A stretch of DNA of 38,319 nucleotides from Bryobacterales bacterium. Lineage in GTDB: Bacteria; Acidobacteriota; Terriglobia; Bryobacterales; Bryobacteraceae. The notes below the pieces were generated by a model. It did no database searches, had not been told where the DNA came from, and saw nothing but the letters and a program-made list of their open reading frames with translations. The translations under genes were made by a program, and so were the position numbers. Below, piece after piece: positions 9,131 through 18,226 of this stretch (positions are counted from its first letter, which is position 1; every line of letters starts with the position of its first letter). The stretch covers positions 38,633 to 76,951 of the forward strand of contig PMOK01000039.1 of assembly GCA_003162425.1 (NCBI GenBank), given 5' to 3'.

Positions 9131-9373
9131 ATGGCTCGAGGTTGGGAAAGCAAGTCGGTCGAGGCCCAAATCGAACTTCGAGAGTCCCGGCGTCCCGCAG
9201 CCCGTGGCGTGGCCTTAAATGCCCTGGAAGCGGAACGAGTCAAAAAGCGCGAAAGCCTGCTCCTATCCCGCACTCGTGTTGTTCATGATCTGGAGACCGC
9301 GCATAATCCACGCTACCGGGAAATTCTGTTGGCCGCGTTGAAGCATCTCGACGACAAGCTTTCGGAAGTTTGA
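9131..9373 (+). CDS. Small hypothetical protein, highly charged
   Basis: An 80-residue protein I do not recognise. It is rich in Arg, Glu and Lys and predicted mostly alpha-helical, with no signal peptide, cysteine pair or membrane segment. A weak purine-rich site (AATAAGG) precedes the ATG. Its stop TGA overlaps the TTG start of the following acetyltransferase, which supports it being a real gene co-expressed with that enzyme. It may be a small regulatory or structural partner, but nothing in the sequence shows a function. Confidence 0.6.
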   Translation: MARGWESKSVEAQIELRESRRPAARGVALNALEAERVKKRESLLLSRTRVVHDLETAHNPRYREILLAALKHLDDKLSEV

Positions 9374-9876
9374 GTAAGCATTCCAGCCGGAATCCGCGGC
9401 TACGCACTGCGGAAGCCGCCGACGCCGAAGCCATAACTCGCCTCATCAACGCTGCTTTCCAGGTGGAACGGTTTTTTCTGGGCGCCGATCGAATTGATAT
9501 CGCCGAAGTGCGCGCCCGCCTGGCGAGAGGTACATTCATTCTGGCGGAGGAAGACGGCGCCATCATCGGCTGCGTGTACGTGGAGCCGGACGGCGAGCGC
9601 GCTTACCTCGGCCTGCTATCAGTAGAGCCTTCCGTGCAACGGGCCGGAATAGGCAAACGCCTGATGGATGCCGCGGAGGATCATTGCCGCGCCGCGGGCT
9701 GCCGGTTTATGGATCTTCGGGTTGTTAACGTGCGGACAGAGCTTCCCGCTTATTACCAAAAGCTCGGCTACGTGCAAAGCGGCACCGCGCCGTTCCCCGA
9801 ACATGTGGACACCTTGCTCCCCTGCCACTTCCTGATAATGTCCAAGCCGCTTATTCCTCCAGAAATCCAGCCTTGA
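9370..9876 (+). CDS. GNAT-family N-acetyltransferase
   Basis: A 168-residue GCN5-related acetyltransferase using acetyl-CoA. The central motif A is clear: YLGLLSVEPSVQRAGIGKRLMDAAE, with Q/R-x-x-G-I-G-K forming the pyrophosphate loop. N-terminal RTAEAADAEAITRLINAAF is the usual first strand and helix, and the C-terminal AYYQKLGYVQSG contains the conserved tyrosine region. The TTG start at 9370 overlaps the preceding stop by 4 bases. The substrate is unknown. The gene ends convergently with the kinase gene, overlapping it by 26 bases. Confidence 0.85.
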   Translation: MSKHSSRNPRLRTAEAADAEAITRLINAAFQVERFFLGADRIDIAEVRARLARGTFILAEEDGAIIGCVYVEPDGERAYLGLLSVEPSVQRAGIGKRLMDAAEDHCRAAGCRFMDLRVVNVRTELPAYYQKLGYVQSGTAPFPEHVDTLLPCHFLIMSKPLIPPEIQP

Positions 9877-12595
9877 ACAACGGCCGCGCACCCAGCGCCG
9901 TGTGGAACGCATAGCCTGTCAACGCGACAATGCACACCAGCGTAAAGATTGCGCTGCCCGCATACCACGCCGAAAAATCCGCGGTGATGGGAAACAAAAC
10001 CAGCACGGCTGCCACCGCGGCTCCCACCACGTAGGCAAAAAGGCCGCATCGCAGCATCACGTACAGCATCAACGAAAGTTGCAATAAACGAACCGGCAGT
10101 GTGATGAGAGCGATGTCGGTGTGGGCCAAACTGCCCAGCGCGGCGAAGAACAAAACAAAGATCACCGCGGTCAGCCACTCCTTCCGAAAGATCAGCCGGA
10201 ATACGAACAGTAGGAAGAAAATCCCCAGCGTATTCAAGATGGAGCTCGGCAACATTCCGACCCAGGCGCTGGCGACGTGCGCAACGCCCAAAAGGGTGCC
10301 CAACCGAACGGTTTGGGAAGGTACGCCGCTTGAATGGATGTTCACGAATGCCGTGATATCTGTGGCGAGCGCTGAGAACACTCCGAAGAAAATGCCCACC
10401 AACATGTGCCCGCCCACCACGGGATCGCGCAGCCGTCCGTTCAGGACACGCGTCCACGAAATTATGGTTTGCGGCCAGCGCCGCCGCACATACGGTTCCA
10501 GCGCAACGTAGAGAAGCCAGATCAGCAGCGCGGCCACCAAATTAATGCTGAGGCCCATCATGAATATAATCAGCTCCCCGGCGCTCGCCATGTGGTGTGT
10601 TGCAAGAGCCCAGGAAGCCATGCTCAAAGCGAACAAAAAACCAGACAGACGGAAAGCGCTGCGCCAGTCGGCCCGCCCTGCTTTAACGTTGTGACGCGCC
10701 AGCAGACAAGCTCCAATTACAACGGCGCAAAGCAAGCTCAATATAACCACCAGCAGCACTTTTTGGCTCCAGCTTTGTTCCGCGGGCTGCATTCGATCCG
10801 CGCGCGTCCACGGGCTGATCAGCGCGAAGTACACCAGTTTTCCGCGCCAGGATGCCGCTTCCACTCGCAGTGGATTCGGATCGCCGGGGTATGTTCCGGT
10901 CCATGCTGCGCGCTGATCCGAACTTGCCAGCGGAGTCCAGTTCGGCTCAGCGGGTTTGAAGCGCGCTGGATCAAGTCCTGCGGCCGTCAGCAGGGCATTC
11001 TCATCCAACGATTGGGCCGATGCAGCTGATTCGTCCATCTGCGGCGGCACCGCCGCAAATGACACCAGATGTCCTTGTGGGTCCAACTCCACTTCCACCA
11101 TTCCGCTCACGTCCATGGCAGGATCGTCTGAAGTCACGTCTCCATCGTTGCCGAAATTACCGGCCAGCATGTAACGCGGGCTGGTGCGATACCAGAAAAG
11201 AATCGGCGCGGGCTGTCCGGTGCTCAGGTGACCGAGCGTACTGCGGGATTTTCCAGCTTGCTTGCCGTGTTGCTCAAGGTCCCGCAGATAATCGGCGGCG
11301 TAGTGCATCCCATAGGCGCTATCGAAAGGCTTTCCCGGATACCCGAAGGCTCGTGCGATATCGCGCGCCCTCTGAGCTAACGCATCCGGCGAATTCTCGA
11401 GGGGAGTTTTCGAAATCCAGGCCGTCTGCGATCGCAGGAACGGAATCCCTGCCAGGCACGCCAGAATTGCCAGCACAAACGCCAAAGCAACCAGCGGTCG
11501 CAGCGCCTCGCGGTCCGTCGCGCGCGCCACCAGCTCCGGCGACGGTGTCTCGCCAGCCGCCAATGCCGCCGCCAGCGGATCCCCTCCCGGCAGGGCCGCC
11601 GCAACCGCCAATGCGGACTGCGGCCGATTTTGCGGATCTTTATCCAGACATCGCCGGATGACGCGTTCCACCACCGGATCCAGATCCCGCACTTGCGAAA
11701 CCAGGCTGGGCGGAGCATTTTCTTCGCGCAGGCGTGTCATTTCGGCCAAGCTGTTGGCTTCAAATGCGCGCTTGCCCGAGAACATTTCGTAAAGCACCAG
11801 GCCGAGCGCGTAGATGTCGCTGCGCACCGTCACTTCAGTGCCTGCCAACTGTTCGGGCGCCATGTAGGCGGGCGTCCCATGTTTTATCTCGGCGCCTTGA
11901 ATCTGGCTCGCGATTCCCGCCAGGCCGAAATCGGTCACCAGCACCTGGCCTCGGCCATCGATCATGATGTTGGCCGGCTTCAGATCGCGATGCAGAACAC
12001 CTTTGTCGTGCGCCGCCGCGAGTCCCGCGCATAACTTGCGCGCCATCTCAATTGCCGTATCGTTGGGGAGCCGGCCGATGCGCCGCAGCAGCGCGCTCAA
12101 GTTTTCGCCGTCCACGTACTCCATCGAAATGTATGGCTGCCCATCCACTTCGCCGATGTCGTAAACGCGGCAAACGTTTGGATGCGAGACTTGCCGCGCA
12201 ATGCGCACTTCGTTATGGAACCGCGCGAGAGTGTCGGGATCGGCCGCGGTGGACTCCGGCAGAAATTTCAGCGCCACTTGCTGGCTTAGCCGAAGATCGG
12301 TGGCTCGATATACTTCGCCCATGCCGCCGCGGCCAAGCAGTCCCAGGATTCGATAACGCTCGGCCACGAGTGTGCCAGGCAGGAATCGACCTTCATCGGG
12401 TGAGTCAGAAGATCCGGAACCGGTGAAGGATCGCGTAGCACTGCTGGAGCTGGTTCGCGGCGAAGAGGAGGGGGTCGGCGCCGGCATCGCCATGGTGTCG
12501 TCACTGTTAGATTTCGGCGTTAATACGGACCCACACGATCCACAAAAACGATTACTTTCCAACATTTCGGCGGAGCAGGATGGGCACTTAGTCAT
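9851..12595 (-). CDS. Zinc-ribbon Ser/Thr protein kinase with polytopic membrane C-terminus
   Basis: A 914-residue Hanks-type kinase. Residues 4-21 are a zinc ribbon (CPSC...CGSC). A Ser/Thr/Pro linker follows, then the kinase domain at about 81-350: glycine loop GRGGMGEVY, Lys110 in VALKF, HRDLKPAN (202-209, catalytic Asp204), DFG (222-224) and APE (246-248). It should be active. One membrane segment follows at about 375-395, then a soluble region of about 200 residues, then roughly ten hydrophobic segments to the C-terminus. The kinase head would be cytoplasmic. The ATG at 12595 is chosen because the zinc ribbon starts there. Its divergent neighbour is a PP2C-type phosphatase with a receiver domain, suggesting a shared phospho-signalling pathway, which is inference. 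The membrane part may sense a signal or transport something. Confidence 0.9.
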   Translation of the reverse strand: MTKCPSCSAEMLESNRFCGSCGSVLTPKSNSDDTMAMPAPTPSSSPRTSSSSATRSFTGSGSSDSPDEGRFLPGTLVAERYRILGLLGRGGMGEVYRATDLRLSQQVALKFLPESTAADPDTLARFHNEVRIARQVSHPNVCRVYDIGEVDGQPYISMEYVDGENLSALLRRIGRLPNDTAIEMARKLCAGLAAAHDKGVLHRDLKPANIMIDGRGQVLVTDFGLAGIASQIQGAEIKHGTPAYMAPEQLAGTEVTVRSDIYALGLVLYEMFSGKRAFEANSLAEMTRLREENAPPSLVSQVRDLDPVVERVIRRCLDKDPQNRPQSALAVAAALPGGDPLAAALAAGETPSPELVARATDREALRPLVALAFVLAILACLAGIPFLRSQTAWISKTPLENSPDALAQRARDIARAFGYPGKPFDSAYGMHYAADYLRDLEQHGKQAGKSRSTLGHLSTGQPAPILFWYRTSPRYMLAGNFGNDGDVTSDDPAMDVSGMVEVELDPQGHLVSFAAVPPQMDESAASAQSLDENALLTAAGLDPARFKPAEPNWTPLASSDQRAAWTGTYPGDPNPLRVEAASWRGKLVYFALISPWTRADRMQPAEQSWSQKVLLVVILSLLCAVVIGACLLARHNVKAGRADWRSAFRLSGFLFALSMASWALATHHMASAGELIIFMMGLSINLVAALLIWLLYVALEPYVRRRWPQTIISWTRVLNGRLRDPVVGGHMLVGIFFGVFSALATDITAFVNIHSSGVPSQTVRLGTLLGVAHVASAWVGMLPSSILNTLGIFFLLFVFRLIFRKEWLTAVIFVLFFAALGSLAHTDIALITLPVRLLQLSLMLYVMLRCGLFAYVVGAAVAAVLVLFPITADFSAWYAGSAIFTLVCIVALTGYAFHTALGARPLFKAGFLEE

Positions 12596-12721
12596 ACAGC
12601 GCAACTCACTAAAGCGGTACACAAGTTTCCCATTTGCGAACAGTCGGCTGCAACTCCGCTCCGCTGATTCAACTGCTTACTGTGGCAGTCCGCTTGCCCT
12701 GAATACGTCAAACGAGTAACC
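12596..12721. promoter_or_regulatory. Divergent promoter region between kinase and response regulator
   Basis: About 125 bases separate the two divergent starts and must hold both promoters. No strong consensus -35/-10 pair or operator palindrome was identified by eye. The position itself is the only evidence. Confidence 0.4.
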
Positions 12722-13909
12722 ATGACTTGTGTGACCATGACTTCAGTGAGAGAAGCTGAACGCGAGCGTCCCGAATCAGAGAAGACTAAGTTGCGAATTC
12801 TAGTGGGCGATGATCAAGTTGACGTTTTGGAGGCGCTACGCCTGTTGCTCAAGGGCGCCGGATATGAAAGTGTATTGGTGGATTCGCCCCAAGCCTTATT
12901 GCGCGCCGCGCGGGCCGAGCCCTTTGACTTGATTCTGATGGATCTGAACTATGCGCGCGACACGACGTCGGGCGCGGAAGGCCTGGACCTGTTATCCAGC
13001 CTGGAAGGTCAACATAACGACGCGCCGATTATCGTGATGACTGCGTGGGGGAACGTGGAACTGGCGGTGGAGGCCATGCGCCGCGGAGCTTGCGATTTCG
13101 TTCAAAAGCCTTGGGACAATGCGCGCCTGCTTGGCACCATCCGAAAGCAGGCCGACGAGGCCGTCGCGAGAATAAGAGCCGATCGCCAAGTCAAATCCGA
13201 ACTCGAAATCGCACGCAACGTTCAGCAGAAATTATTTCCGGGCCAGACCCGGCATCTTCCCACTATCGACTATGCCGGACAATGCGTTCCCGCACGTGAG
13301 GTCAGCGGCGATTATTACGATTTTCTCGACATCGGCGACAGCGGCCTGGGATTTGTCCTGGCGGATGTTTCCGGAAAGGGCGTCGCCGCGGCATTGCTGA
13401 TGGCGAACCTGCAGGCCTGCTTTCGCAGCCAGTCGCAGGATGCGCTGCGGCAACCGGCCAGCATGCTGCGGGCGGTTAATAAACTATTTTACGAATCGAC
13501 GCCGCCGGAGCATTTCGCCACCTTATTCTTTGGGAATTACGATGATCGGACTCGGCGCCTGCGCTACGTGAATTGCGGCCATCTGCCGCCCATTCTGATT
13601 CGCGCCGACGAGACTGTCGAGCGGCTGCCGGCAACGGCGACCGTCCTGGGAGTGTTCAGCGAATGGAGTAGCGAGGAACGCACAGTCGATCTCGCGCCCG
13701 GCGATACTCTGGTTCTCTTCTCCGATGGAGTAACCGAAGCCGGAGTAGAGACCGAAGCTGAGTTCGGCGAAGACGGGCTGCTGGCTGTGATTCGCGCCAA
13801 TCAAGGCAGCAATGCCGAGACACTGGTGAACGCGATCGTCAGCGCGGTAGCTGGAGAAAAAGAGGACGACGTTACGGTAGTGGTGATTCGTTCGTTAGCA
13901 TCCATTTAG
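12722..13909 (+). CDS. Response regulator fused to PP2C/SpoIIE (RsbU-like) phosphatase
   Basis: A 395-residue two-domain regulator. The receiver domain spans about 23-145: acidic pair Asp30-Asp31, phospho-acceptor Asp74 in LILMDLNYARD, Thr107 and Lys129 in FVQKPWD. The stretch NYARDTTSG resembles receivers of NtrC-like regulators. A helical linker (KSELEIARNVQQKLFP) leads into the SpoIIE/PP2C phosphatase, with metal-binding SGDYYDF, VLADVSGKGVAAALLMA and LVLFSDGVTEA. Phosphorylation probably controls dephosphorylation of an anti-sigma-factor antagonist or a kinase substrate, but no such partner lies in the window. It is divergent from the membrane Ser/Thr kinase gene. Its 3' end overlaps the convergent acetyltransferase gene by 38 bases. 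Confidence 0.9.
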   Translation: MTCVTMTSVREAERERPESEKTKLRILVGDDQVDVLEALRLLLKGAGYESVLVDSPQALLRAARAEPFDLILMDLNYARDTTSGAEGLDLLSSLEGQHNDAPIIVMTAWGNVELAVEAMRRGACDFVQKPWDNARLLGTIRKQADEAVARIRADRQVKSELEIARNVQQKLFPGQTRHLPTIDYAGQCVPAREVSGDYYDFLDIGDSGLGFVLADVSGKGVAAALLMANLQACFRSQSQDALRQPASMLRAVNKLFYESTPPEHFATLFFGNYDDRTRRLRYVNCGHLPPILIRADETVERLPATATVLGVFSEWSSEERTVDLAPGDTLVLFSDGVTEAGVETEAEFGEDGLLAVIRANQGSNAETLVNAIVSAVAGEKEDDVTVVVIRSLASI

Positions 13910-14405
13910 CTCGATCAATCGCGTAGCGAACCAGCCGCACGCCCTCATTCTCAAACTCATATTCCCGCGTCAGTCCGATTTTCTCCATAATCCGTGTCGA
14001 AGCCGTATTCTCCGGCCTTGCGACGGAAATGATTCGGTCTAACCCCGCGTGTTCAAACGCATGTGGCAATGCGGCTCGGGCCGCTTCCGTGGCCAATCCA
14101 TGGCCCCACCACTGGCGCGCCAGCCACCATCCAATCTCTGGATCCGGTGCGTCGCGCCAGAACCCCACTCCACAGAAGCCAATCATTTCCCGTGCCGGCT
14201 TTCGCAGCAGTTTCCATCTACAGAACTTCCGCTCAGAATACAATTTCACTTGACGATCCACGAAGCCACGGATCTGCTCATCGGTCCAGGGCGCGCCGGC
14301 TGTGATATATCGCATCACATCCACGTCGGTCGCAATAGGACGCAACTCCGTCCAGTCGGAACCTTGCCACGTATCCAGGACGAGCCTCTCTGTTTCGAGA
14401 ATCAC
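13872..14405 (-). CDS. RimJ/RimL-type GNAT acetyltransferase
   Basis: A 177-residue acetyltransferase of the ribosomal-protein/spermidine acetyltransferase group. It begins VILETERLVLDTW, the standard first strand, and continues with GFCGVGFW, PEIGWWLARQWWGHGLATEAARA (acetyl-CoA loop) and RIISVARPENTASTRIMEKIGL. GTG at 14405 is preferred because the family's normal N-terminus begins there and GGAGG lies 11 bases upstream. The open frame extends 19 codons further upstream to a TTG, but that part encodes a dispersed palindromic repeat. The ribosome-binding site itself thus lies in the repeat's first hairpin. The substrate is unknown. Confidence 0.85.
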   Translation of the reverse strand: MILETERLVLDTWQGSDWTELRPIATDVDVMRYITAGAPWTDEQIRGFVDRQVKLYSERKFCRWKLLRKPAREMIGFCGVGFWRDAPDPEIGWWLARQWWGHGLATEAARAALPHAFEHAGLDRIISVARPENTASTRIMEKIGLTREYEFENEGVRLVRYAIDRAKWMLTNESPLP

Positions 14406-14406
14406 C

Positions 14407-14512
14407 GTAGGGCAAGCCTCCGGCTTGCCAATCCGCTGGGGGGCGATTGGCAGCCGGCGCAAGCTGCGCGGTTAACAACCGCGCGCAGGATGCCATCCTG
14501 CCCCACACGAAT
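14407..14512. repeat. Palindromic repeat with three successive hairpins, family C
   Basis: Three GC-rich hairpins follow one another: GGCAAGCC-TCC-GGCTTGCC (14411-14429), GCGCGGTT-AAC-AACCGCGC (about 14466-14484), and GCAGGAT-GCC-ATCCTGC (about 14486-14502), ending in CCCCAC. The CCCCAC ending is shared with families A and B. It separates two divergent genes. Confidence 0.65.
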
Positions 14513-14530
14513 AGTTAAAATAGGGTCCAC

Positions 14531-15328
14531 GTGTCCAAATACATTCTCGCGATTCTCGCGGCCTGCTCACCGATGATAGCCGAACAACTTCACATCGATC
14601 ACGTCACTGTGGCGGGCCGCGATTTGCACGCCATGCAGCAGGCCCTCCAGGCAGCCGGCCTTCCCTCCGAATACGGCGGCGCGCATTCCAACCATGCCAC
14701 CGAAATGGCGCTCACCAGTTTTCCCGATGGCTCTTATCTGGAGCTGATTGCTATTCAGCCGCACGCCGATCCCGCCGCCGTTGCCGCGCACACCTGGAGC
14801 AAATTCCTGGAAGGAAACGCCGGACCATGCGCCTGGGCCACGCGTGTCGCTGCCATCGCGGCGAAAGACAAACCGCTCAAGAACGGACGCAAGCGACCCG
14901 ACGGCGTGCAACTGGAATGGGAGACCGCACAGGTCGGCCCCGGCAACGGAACCTTTTTCCCGTTCCTGATTCACGATCTCACGCCGCGCGATCTGCGTGC
15001 TTATCCCAGCGGCAAGCCCACCACCACCAGCTTCACCGGCATCGTGAAAGTTTACATCGCCGTAAAGAATCTGGAACTTGCCATCGCGGAGTACCGGCGC
15101 GCCTACACACTCGCCGAACCCGAACGCGCGGACGATGCAGGTTTCGGCGCGAAGCTCGCTTCATTCAAAGGAACGCCGGTTGTTCTTGCCGCCCCGCTCG
15201 GAGAATCGTGGCTGGTGGGGCGCCTCGAACGCTTCGGCGAAGCCCCGTGCGCCTTCGTACTGGGCCGCGCGAAACCGGCCGACAAAATCACTTGGCTCGA
15301 TCCTGGTTGGCACTTGGGCGTCCAATGA
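14531..15328 (+). CDS. VOC/glyoxalase-like domain protein
   Basis: A 265-residue protein. After a short hydrophobic start (KYILAILAACSPMIAEQL), the first vicinal-oxygen-chelate module begins at LHIDHVTVAGRDLHAMQQALQAAG. It contains the metal-ligand-like His in HIDHV and the Glu in YLELIAIQP. The second half (FTGIVKVYIAVKNLELAIAEYRRAY) looks like another degenerate VOC module, so the protein fits the glyoxalase-like domain group. The reaction is unknown. The GTG start at 14531 follows a weak GGG-rich site. Its stop overlaps the start of the next amidohydrolase (ATGA), so the two are probably co-translated. The hydrophobic N-terminus could be a signal peptide, suggesting export. Confidence 0.75.
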   Translation: MSKYILAILAACSPMIAEQLHIDHVTVAGRDLHAMQQALQAAGLPSEYGGAHSNHATEMALTSFPDGSYLELIAIQPHADPAAVAAHTWSKFLEGNAGPCAWATRVAAIAAKDKPLKNGRKRPDGVQLEWETAQVGPGNGTFFPFLIHDLTPRDLRAYPSGKPTTTSFTGIVKVYIAVKNLELAIAEYRRAYTLAEPERADDAGFGAKLASFKGTPVVLAAPLGESWLVGRLERFGEAPCAFVLGRAKPADKITWLDPGWHLGVQ

Positions 15329-16635
15329 AATCCGCCGCTCTTCTATTCCTTGTGCTGCCCGGATTCGCCGGCGCCCAACTCGCCATCGACCCTCAGCTCT
15401 CCGCCGAAATCGCCAAAATCAAAGCGATCGATAACCACGCACACCCCGTCCGCCCCGTGTTTGACGGACAAGACAAAGACACCGAATTCGACGCGCTTCC
15501 TGTTGATGTGATGGAGCCGTACACCGAGCCCGTCCGCACGCGCGAAGGAAGCCCGCTCGGGATTGAGGCATGGCGCCAACTCTTCGGCTATCGCTACGAG
15601 GATCGCGCGCCCGATCACGTCGCAGAATTACAGCAGCGAAAAAAACAGTTCCTTCAGGAAAAAGGCGACGGTTACGCCAACTGGGTGCTGGATCAGCTCG
15701 GCATCGAGACCATGCTCGCGAATCGCGTCGCCATGGGCCGTGGCCTTTCCGCACCGCGATTTCTGTGGGTCCCCTTCGTGGATGCGCTCCTGTTTCCGCT
15801 AAACAATCGCAGCCTCGCTGCCCGGAATTCCGATCGCAAGACGTTTTACGACGACGAAGATCGGCTGCTGAAGCGTTATCTCAAAGAATCCGGCCTCGCA
15901 CAAACTCCTGGCACGCTCGATGAATACCTCGCCAAAGTGGTGACAGCAACATTGGAGCGCCAGAAGCGTGGGGGCGCCGTCGCGGTGAAGTACGAAGCGG
16001 CCTACTTGCGTTCACTTGATTTCGAGGATGTCAGCAAGAGCGACGCAAGGAGCATTTATTTCGGATCGCGCACCGCTTCACCGCCCGATGCGGCCTACAA
16101 AAAACTCCAGGACTACATTTTCCGCTACATCGCTGCCGAGTGTGGACGCCTGGATCTGGCTGTCCATATTCATGCCGCGTACGGCGCGGGCGGTTATTTC
16201 CACATCGGCGGCGCCAATCCAATGCTGCTGGAATCCGTCCTCAACGATCCCAATCTGCGCAAGACGAACTTCGTGATGTTACATGGCGGTTGGCCCTTCA
16301 CGCGCGAAGTGGCCGCTTTGCTCTCCAAGCCCAACGCCTACGCCGATTTCTCCGAACAGACCTTTATGAACTATCCGCGCGGGGTGGCCGACGCCATCCG
16401 CGAATGGCTGGAACGTGCGCCTGAAAAGGTGCTGTTTGCAACCGACGCCTATCCGTTCTCTGAAGAAATGGGTTGGGAGGAAGCAGGTTGGGTGGCCGCT
16501 ACCACGGGCCGCCAAGCGCTGGGCCAGGCGCTGACGGAAATGCTGCACGACGGCGAAATCACCCGCGCCCGGGCCATCGAAATCGCCCGCATGGTCCTGC
16601 GGGACAATGCTCGGAAGCTATACAAACTGCCGTAA
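15325..16635 (+). CDS. Secreted amidohydrolase-2-type TIM-barrel metallohydrolase
   Basis: A 436-residue protein beginning with a signal peptide (KSAALLFLVLPGFAGAQ). The metal motif DNHAHP has His38 and His40. Later features fit the amidohydrolase-2 group: DLAVHIHAAYG, NFVMLHGGWPF, YADFSEQTF and LFATDAYPFSEEMGW, whose Asp would be the last metal ligand. The C-terminal helix (RAIEIARMVLRDNARKLYKL) is typical. The ATG at 15325 overlaps the stop of the preceding VOC gene, so longer forms starting inside that gene are false. The substrate is unknown; sugar-acid or decarboxylase-like chemistry is possible in this group. Confidence 0.85.
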   Translation: MKSAALLFLVLPGFAGAQLAIDPQLSAEIAKIKAIDNHAHPVRPVFDGQDKDTEFDALPVDVMEPYTEPVRTREGSPLGIEAWRQLFGYRYEDRAPDHVAELQQRKKQFLQEKGDGYANWVLDQLGIETMLANRVAMGRGLSAPRFLWVPFVDALLFPLNNRSLAARNSDRKTFYDDEDRLLKRYLKESGLAQTPGTLDEYLAKVVTATLERQKRGGAVAVKYEAAYLRSLDFEDVSKSDARSIYFGSRTASPPDAAYKKLQDYIFRYIAAECGRLDLAVHIHAAYGAGGYFHIGGANPMLLESVLNDPNLRKTNFVMLHGGWPFTREVAALLSKPNAYADFSEQTFMNYPRGVADAIREWLERAPEKVLFATDAYPFSEEMGWEEAGWVAATTGRQALGQALTEMLHDGEITRARAIEIARMVLRDNARKLYKLP

Positions 16636-16696
16636 ATTCCGCGTCGACCGCCCTTCCTGCTATCCTGAAGTTTCGTAGTCCCCCGGATCAATCACC

Positions 16697-18055
16697 TTGA
16701 AAATCGGCTTTGTAAGTCTCGGCTGTCCCAAAAACCTCGTCGATACAGAGGTCATGATGGGCCAATTGGTGGAACGTGGCCACCAGCTCACGCATGATCC
16801 TCAGGATGCCGATGTCCTGGTGGTCAACACCTGCAGCTTTATCGATCCCGCAAAGCAGGAGTCCGTCGACACCATTCTCGAAATGGCGGAGTTCAAAAAA
16901 TCCGGCCAGGCGCGCAAGCTCATCGTCGCCGGTTGCTTGGTAGAACGCTATCGCAGCGAGATCCAGAAGAACATTCCGGAAGTAGACGCTGTGATCGGCA
17001 CCAACGAGCTCCAAAACATCGTCGCCTTATGCGAGGGCGAACAGCCCGCTTCGAATCCCTTCGAGCCTTATCTCTATCACGACCTTACGCCGCGCGTGCT
17101 TTCCACCGCCCGCCATTACGCCTACATAAAAATTGCCGAAGGCTGCGACCATCCCTGCTCGTTCTGCGTCATTCCGCAGTTTCGCGGCCAGTTTCGAAGC
17201 CGCCGCTTTGAATCGGTGGTCACCGAAGCCACGCGCATGTTCGCGCAGGGCGTTCGCGAGATCAACCTGATCGGCCAGGACACCACTTCCTATGGCGAAG
17301 ACCTGGGAATCAAAGACGGCCTCTCCCAGCTCATGGCACGCCTGGCCCAAATCCCGACGCCTCATGAAAAATGGATTCGGTTCCTGTATTGCTATCCCAA
17401 CCGCATCACGCAAAAACTACTCGACACCATCGCTGAGCACGACGCGCTGGTGAAATACATCGATATGCCGCTTCAGCATGCGAGCGCCGCTGTTCTGAAG
17501 CGCATGAAGCGCGGCTCCCACGGCGATTTCTTTCTGAAACTGCTCGATCGCATCCGCGCCACTATCCCCGGTGTCGCCATCCGCACCAGTATGATCGTCG
17601 GATTTCCCGGCGAAACCGAGTCCGACTTCGAAACTCTATGCGGATTCGTGAAGGCCGCCCAGTTCGATCGACTGGGTGTCTTCGCTTATTCCGACGAAGA
17701 GACCAGCGCCAGCTTCCACCTGGATGCGAAAGTGGATGCGCGCACTATCCACAATCGCAAACGCAAGCTGATGGCCTTGCAGCGCCGCGTGTCCCAGGCC
17801 CGGAATCGCAAGATGATCGGCCAGGATGTGGACGTGCTGGTGGAAGGCCCTTCGGAAGAGACAGATCTGCTGTGGCAAGCGCGCATGTCGACGCAAGCTC
17901 CAGAGATCGACGGCGTTTGCTACATCAACGATTTCGGCCACGCTCCACCTCGTCCCGGCGAAATCCGCCGCATGCGGATCACCGAAGCGCACGACTACGA
18001 CCTGGTGGGCGCGCTTGAGCCCGAAATGTTCCCCATACTTGCCGCAGCCCAATGA
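16697..18055 (+). CDS. rimO: Ribosomal protein S12 (Asp) methylthiotransferase RimO
   Basis: A 452-residue radical-SAM enzyme that methylthiolates an aspartate of ribosomal protein S12. The N-terminal UPF0004 domain carries the three cluster cysteines Cys10 (SLGCPKN), Cys46 (NTCSFI) and Cys80 (AGCLVERY). The radical-SAM motif is CDHPCSFC (Cys150, 154, 157). The RimO-type reading [12 protein letters not shown] separates it from MiaB. A C-terminal TRAM domain (about 375-445) follows. The TTG start at 16697 gives the family's usual N-terminus; the upstream Shine-Dalgarno is poor. Its stop overlaps the yacG start, the first of a run of closely packed plus-strand genes. Confidence 0.96.
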   Translation: MKIGFVSLGCPKNLVDTEVMMGQLVERGHQLTHDPQDADVLVVNTCSFIDPAKQESVDTILEMAEFKKSGQARKLIVAGCLVERYRSEIQKNIPEVDAVIGTNELQNIVALCEGEQPASNPFEPYLYHDLTPRVLSTARHYAYIKIAEGCDHPCSFCVIPQFRGQFRSRRFESVVTEATRMFAQGVREINLIGQDTTSYGEDLGIKDGLSQLMARLAQIPTPHEKWIRFLYCYPNRITQKLLDTIAEHDALVKYIDMPLQHASAAVLKRMKRGSHGDFFLKLLDRIRATIPGVAIRTSMIVGFPGETESDFETLCGFVKAAQFDRLGVFAYSDEETSASFHLDAKVDARTIHNRKRKLMALQRRVSQARNRKMIGQDVDVLVEGPSEETDLLWQARMSTQAPEIDGVCYINDFGHAPPRPGEIRRMRITEAHDYDLVGALEPEMFPILAAAQ

Positions 18056-18225
18056 AATGCCCGATCTGCAAGAAAGAAGCCGGCACCGTCGGTGAGTTCT
18101 ACCCATTCTGTAGCGAGCGCTGCAAAATAATCGATCTCGGAAATTGGGCCAGCGAAAAATACGTCATCTCCACTCCTGTCCAGGCATCAGATGAAGAGCC
18201 CGAGCTCAATGATGACGAAACGTAG
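18052..18225 (+). CDS. yacG: DNA gyrase inhibitor YacG (zinc-finger protein)
   Basis: A 57-residue zinc protein overlapping the rimO stop by 4 bases. Translation of the DNA gives [11 protein letters not shown] at the start and [20 protein letters not shown] in the middle, with an acidic tail ending NDDET. Cys3, Cys6, Cys20 and Cys24 form the C4 zinc site, and the FCSxRCKxxDLGxW signature is diagnostic of YacG, which in E. coli binds GyrB and blocks DNA binding by gyrase. Length is close to the family's usual 60-65 residues. The gene is short enough to be skipped by length cut-offs. Two bases after its stop begins a large palindromic repeat. Confidence 0.93.
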   Translation: MKCPICKKEAGTVGEFYPFCSERCKIIDLGNWASEKYVISTPVQASDEEPELNDDET

Positions 18226-18226
18226 C

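Noticed and set aside
8482..9273. 263-codon antisense frame over the second TolC gene
   Set aside because: A shadow of the coding strand with no motif or ribosome-binding site.
14403..14462. Longer start (TTG at 14462) for the RimL-like gene
   Set aside because: The extra residues are translated from the palindromic repeat; the family's N-terminus begins at the GTG at 14405.
14827..15324. 166-codon upstream extension of the second amidohydrolase
   Set aside because: It lies out of frame inside the VOC gene, is Arg/His-rich nonsense, and the true start has an adjacent signal peptide.
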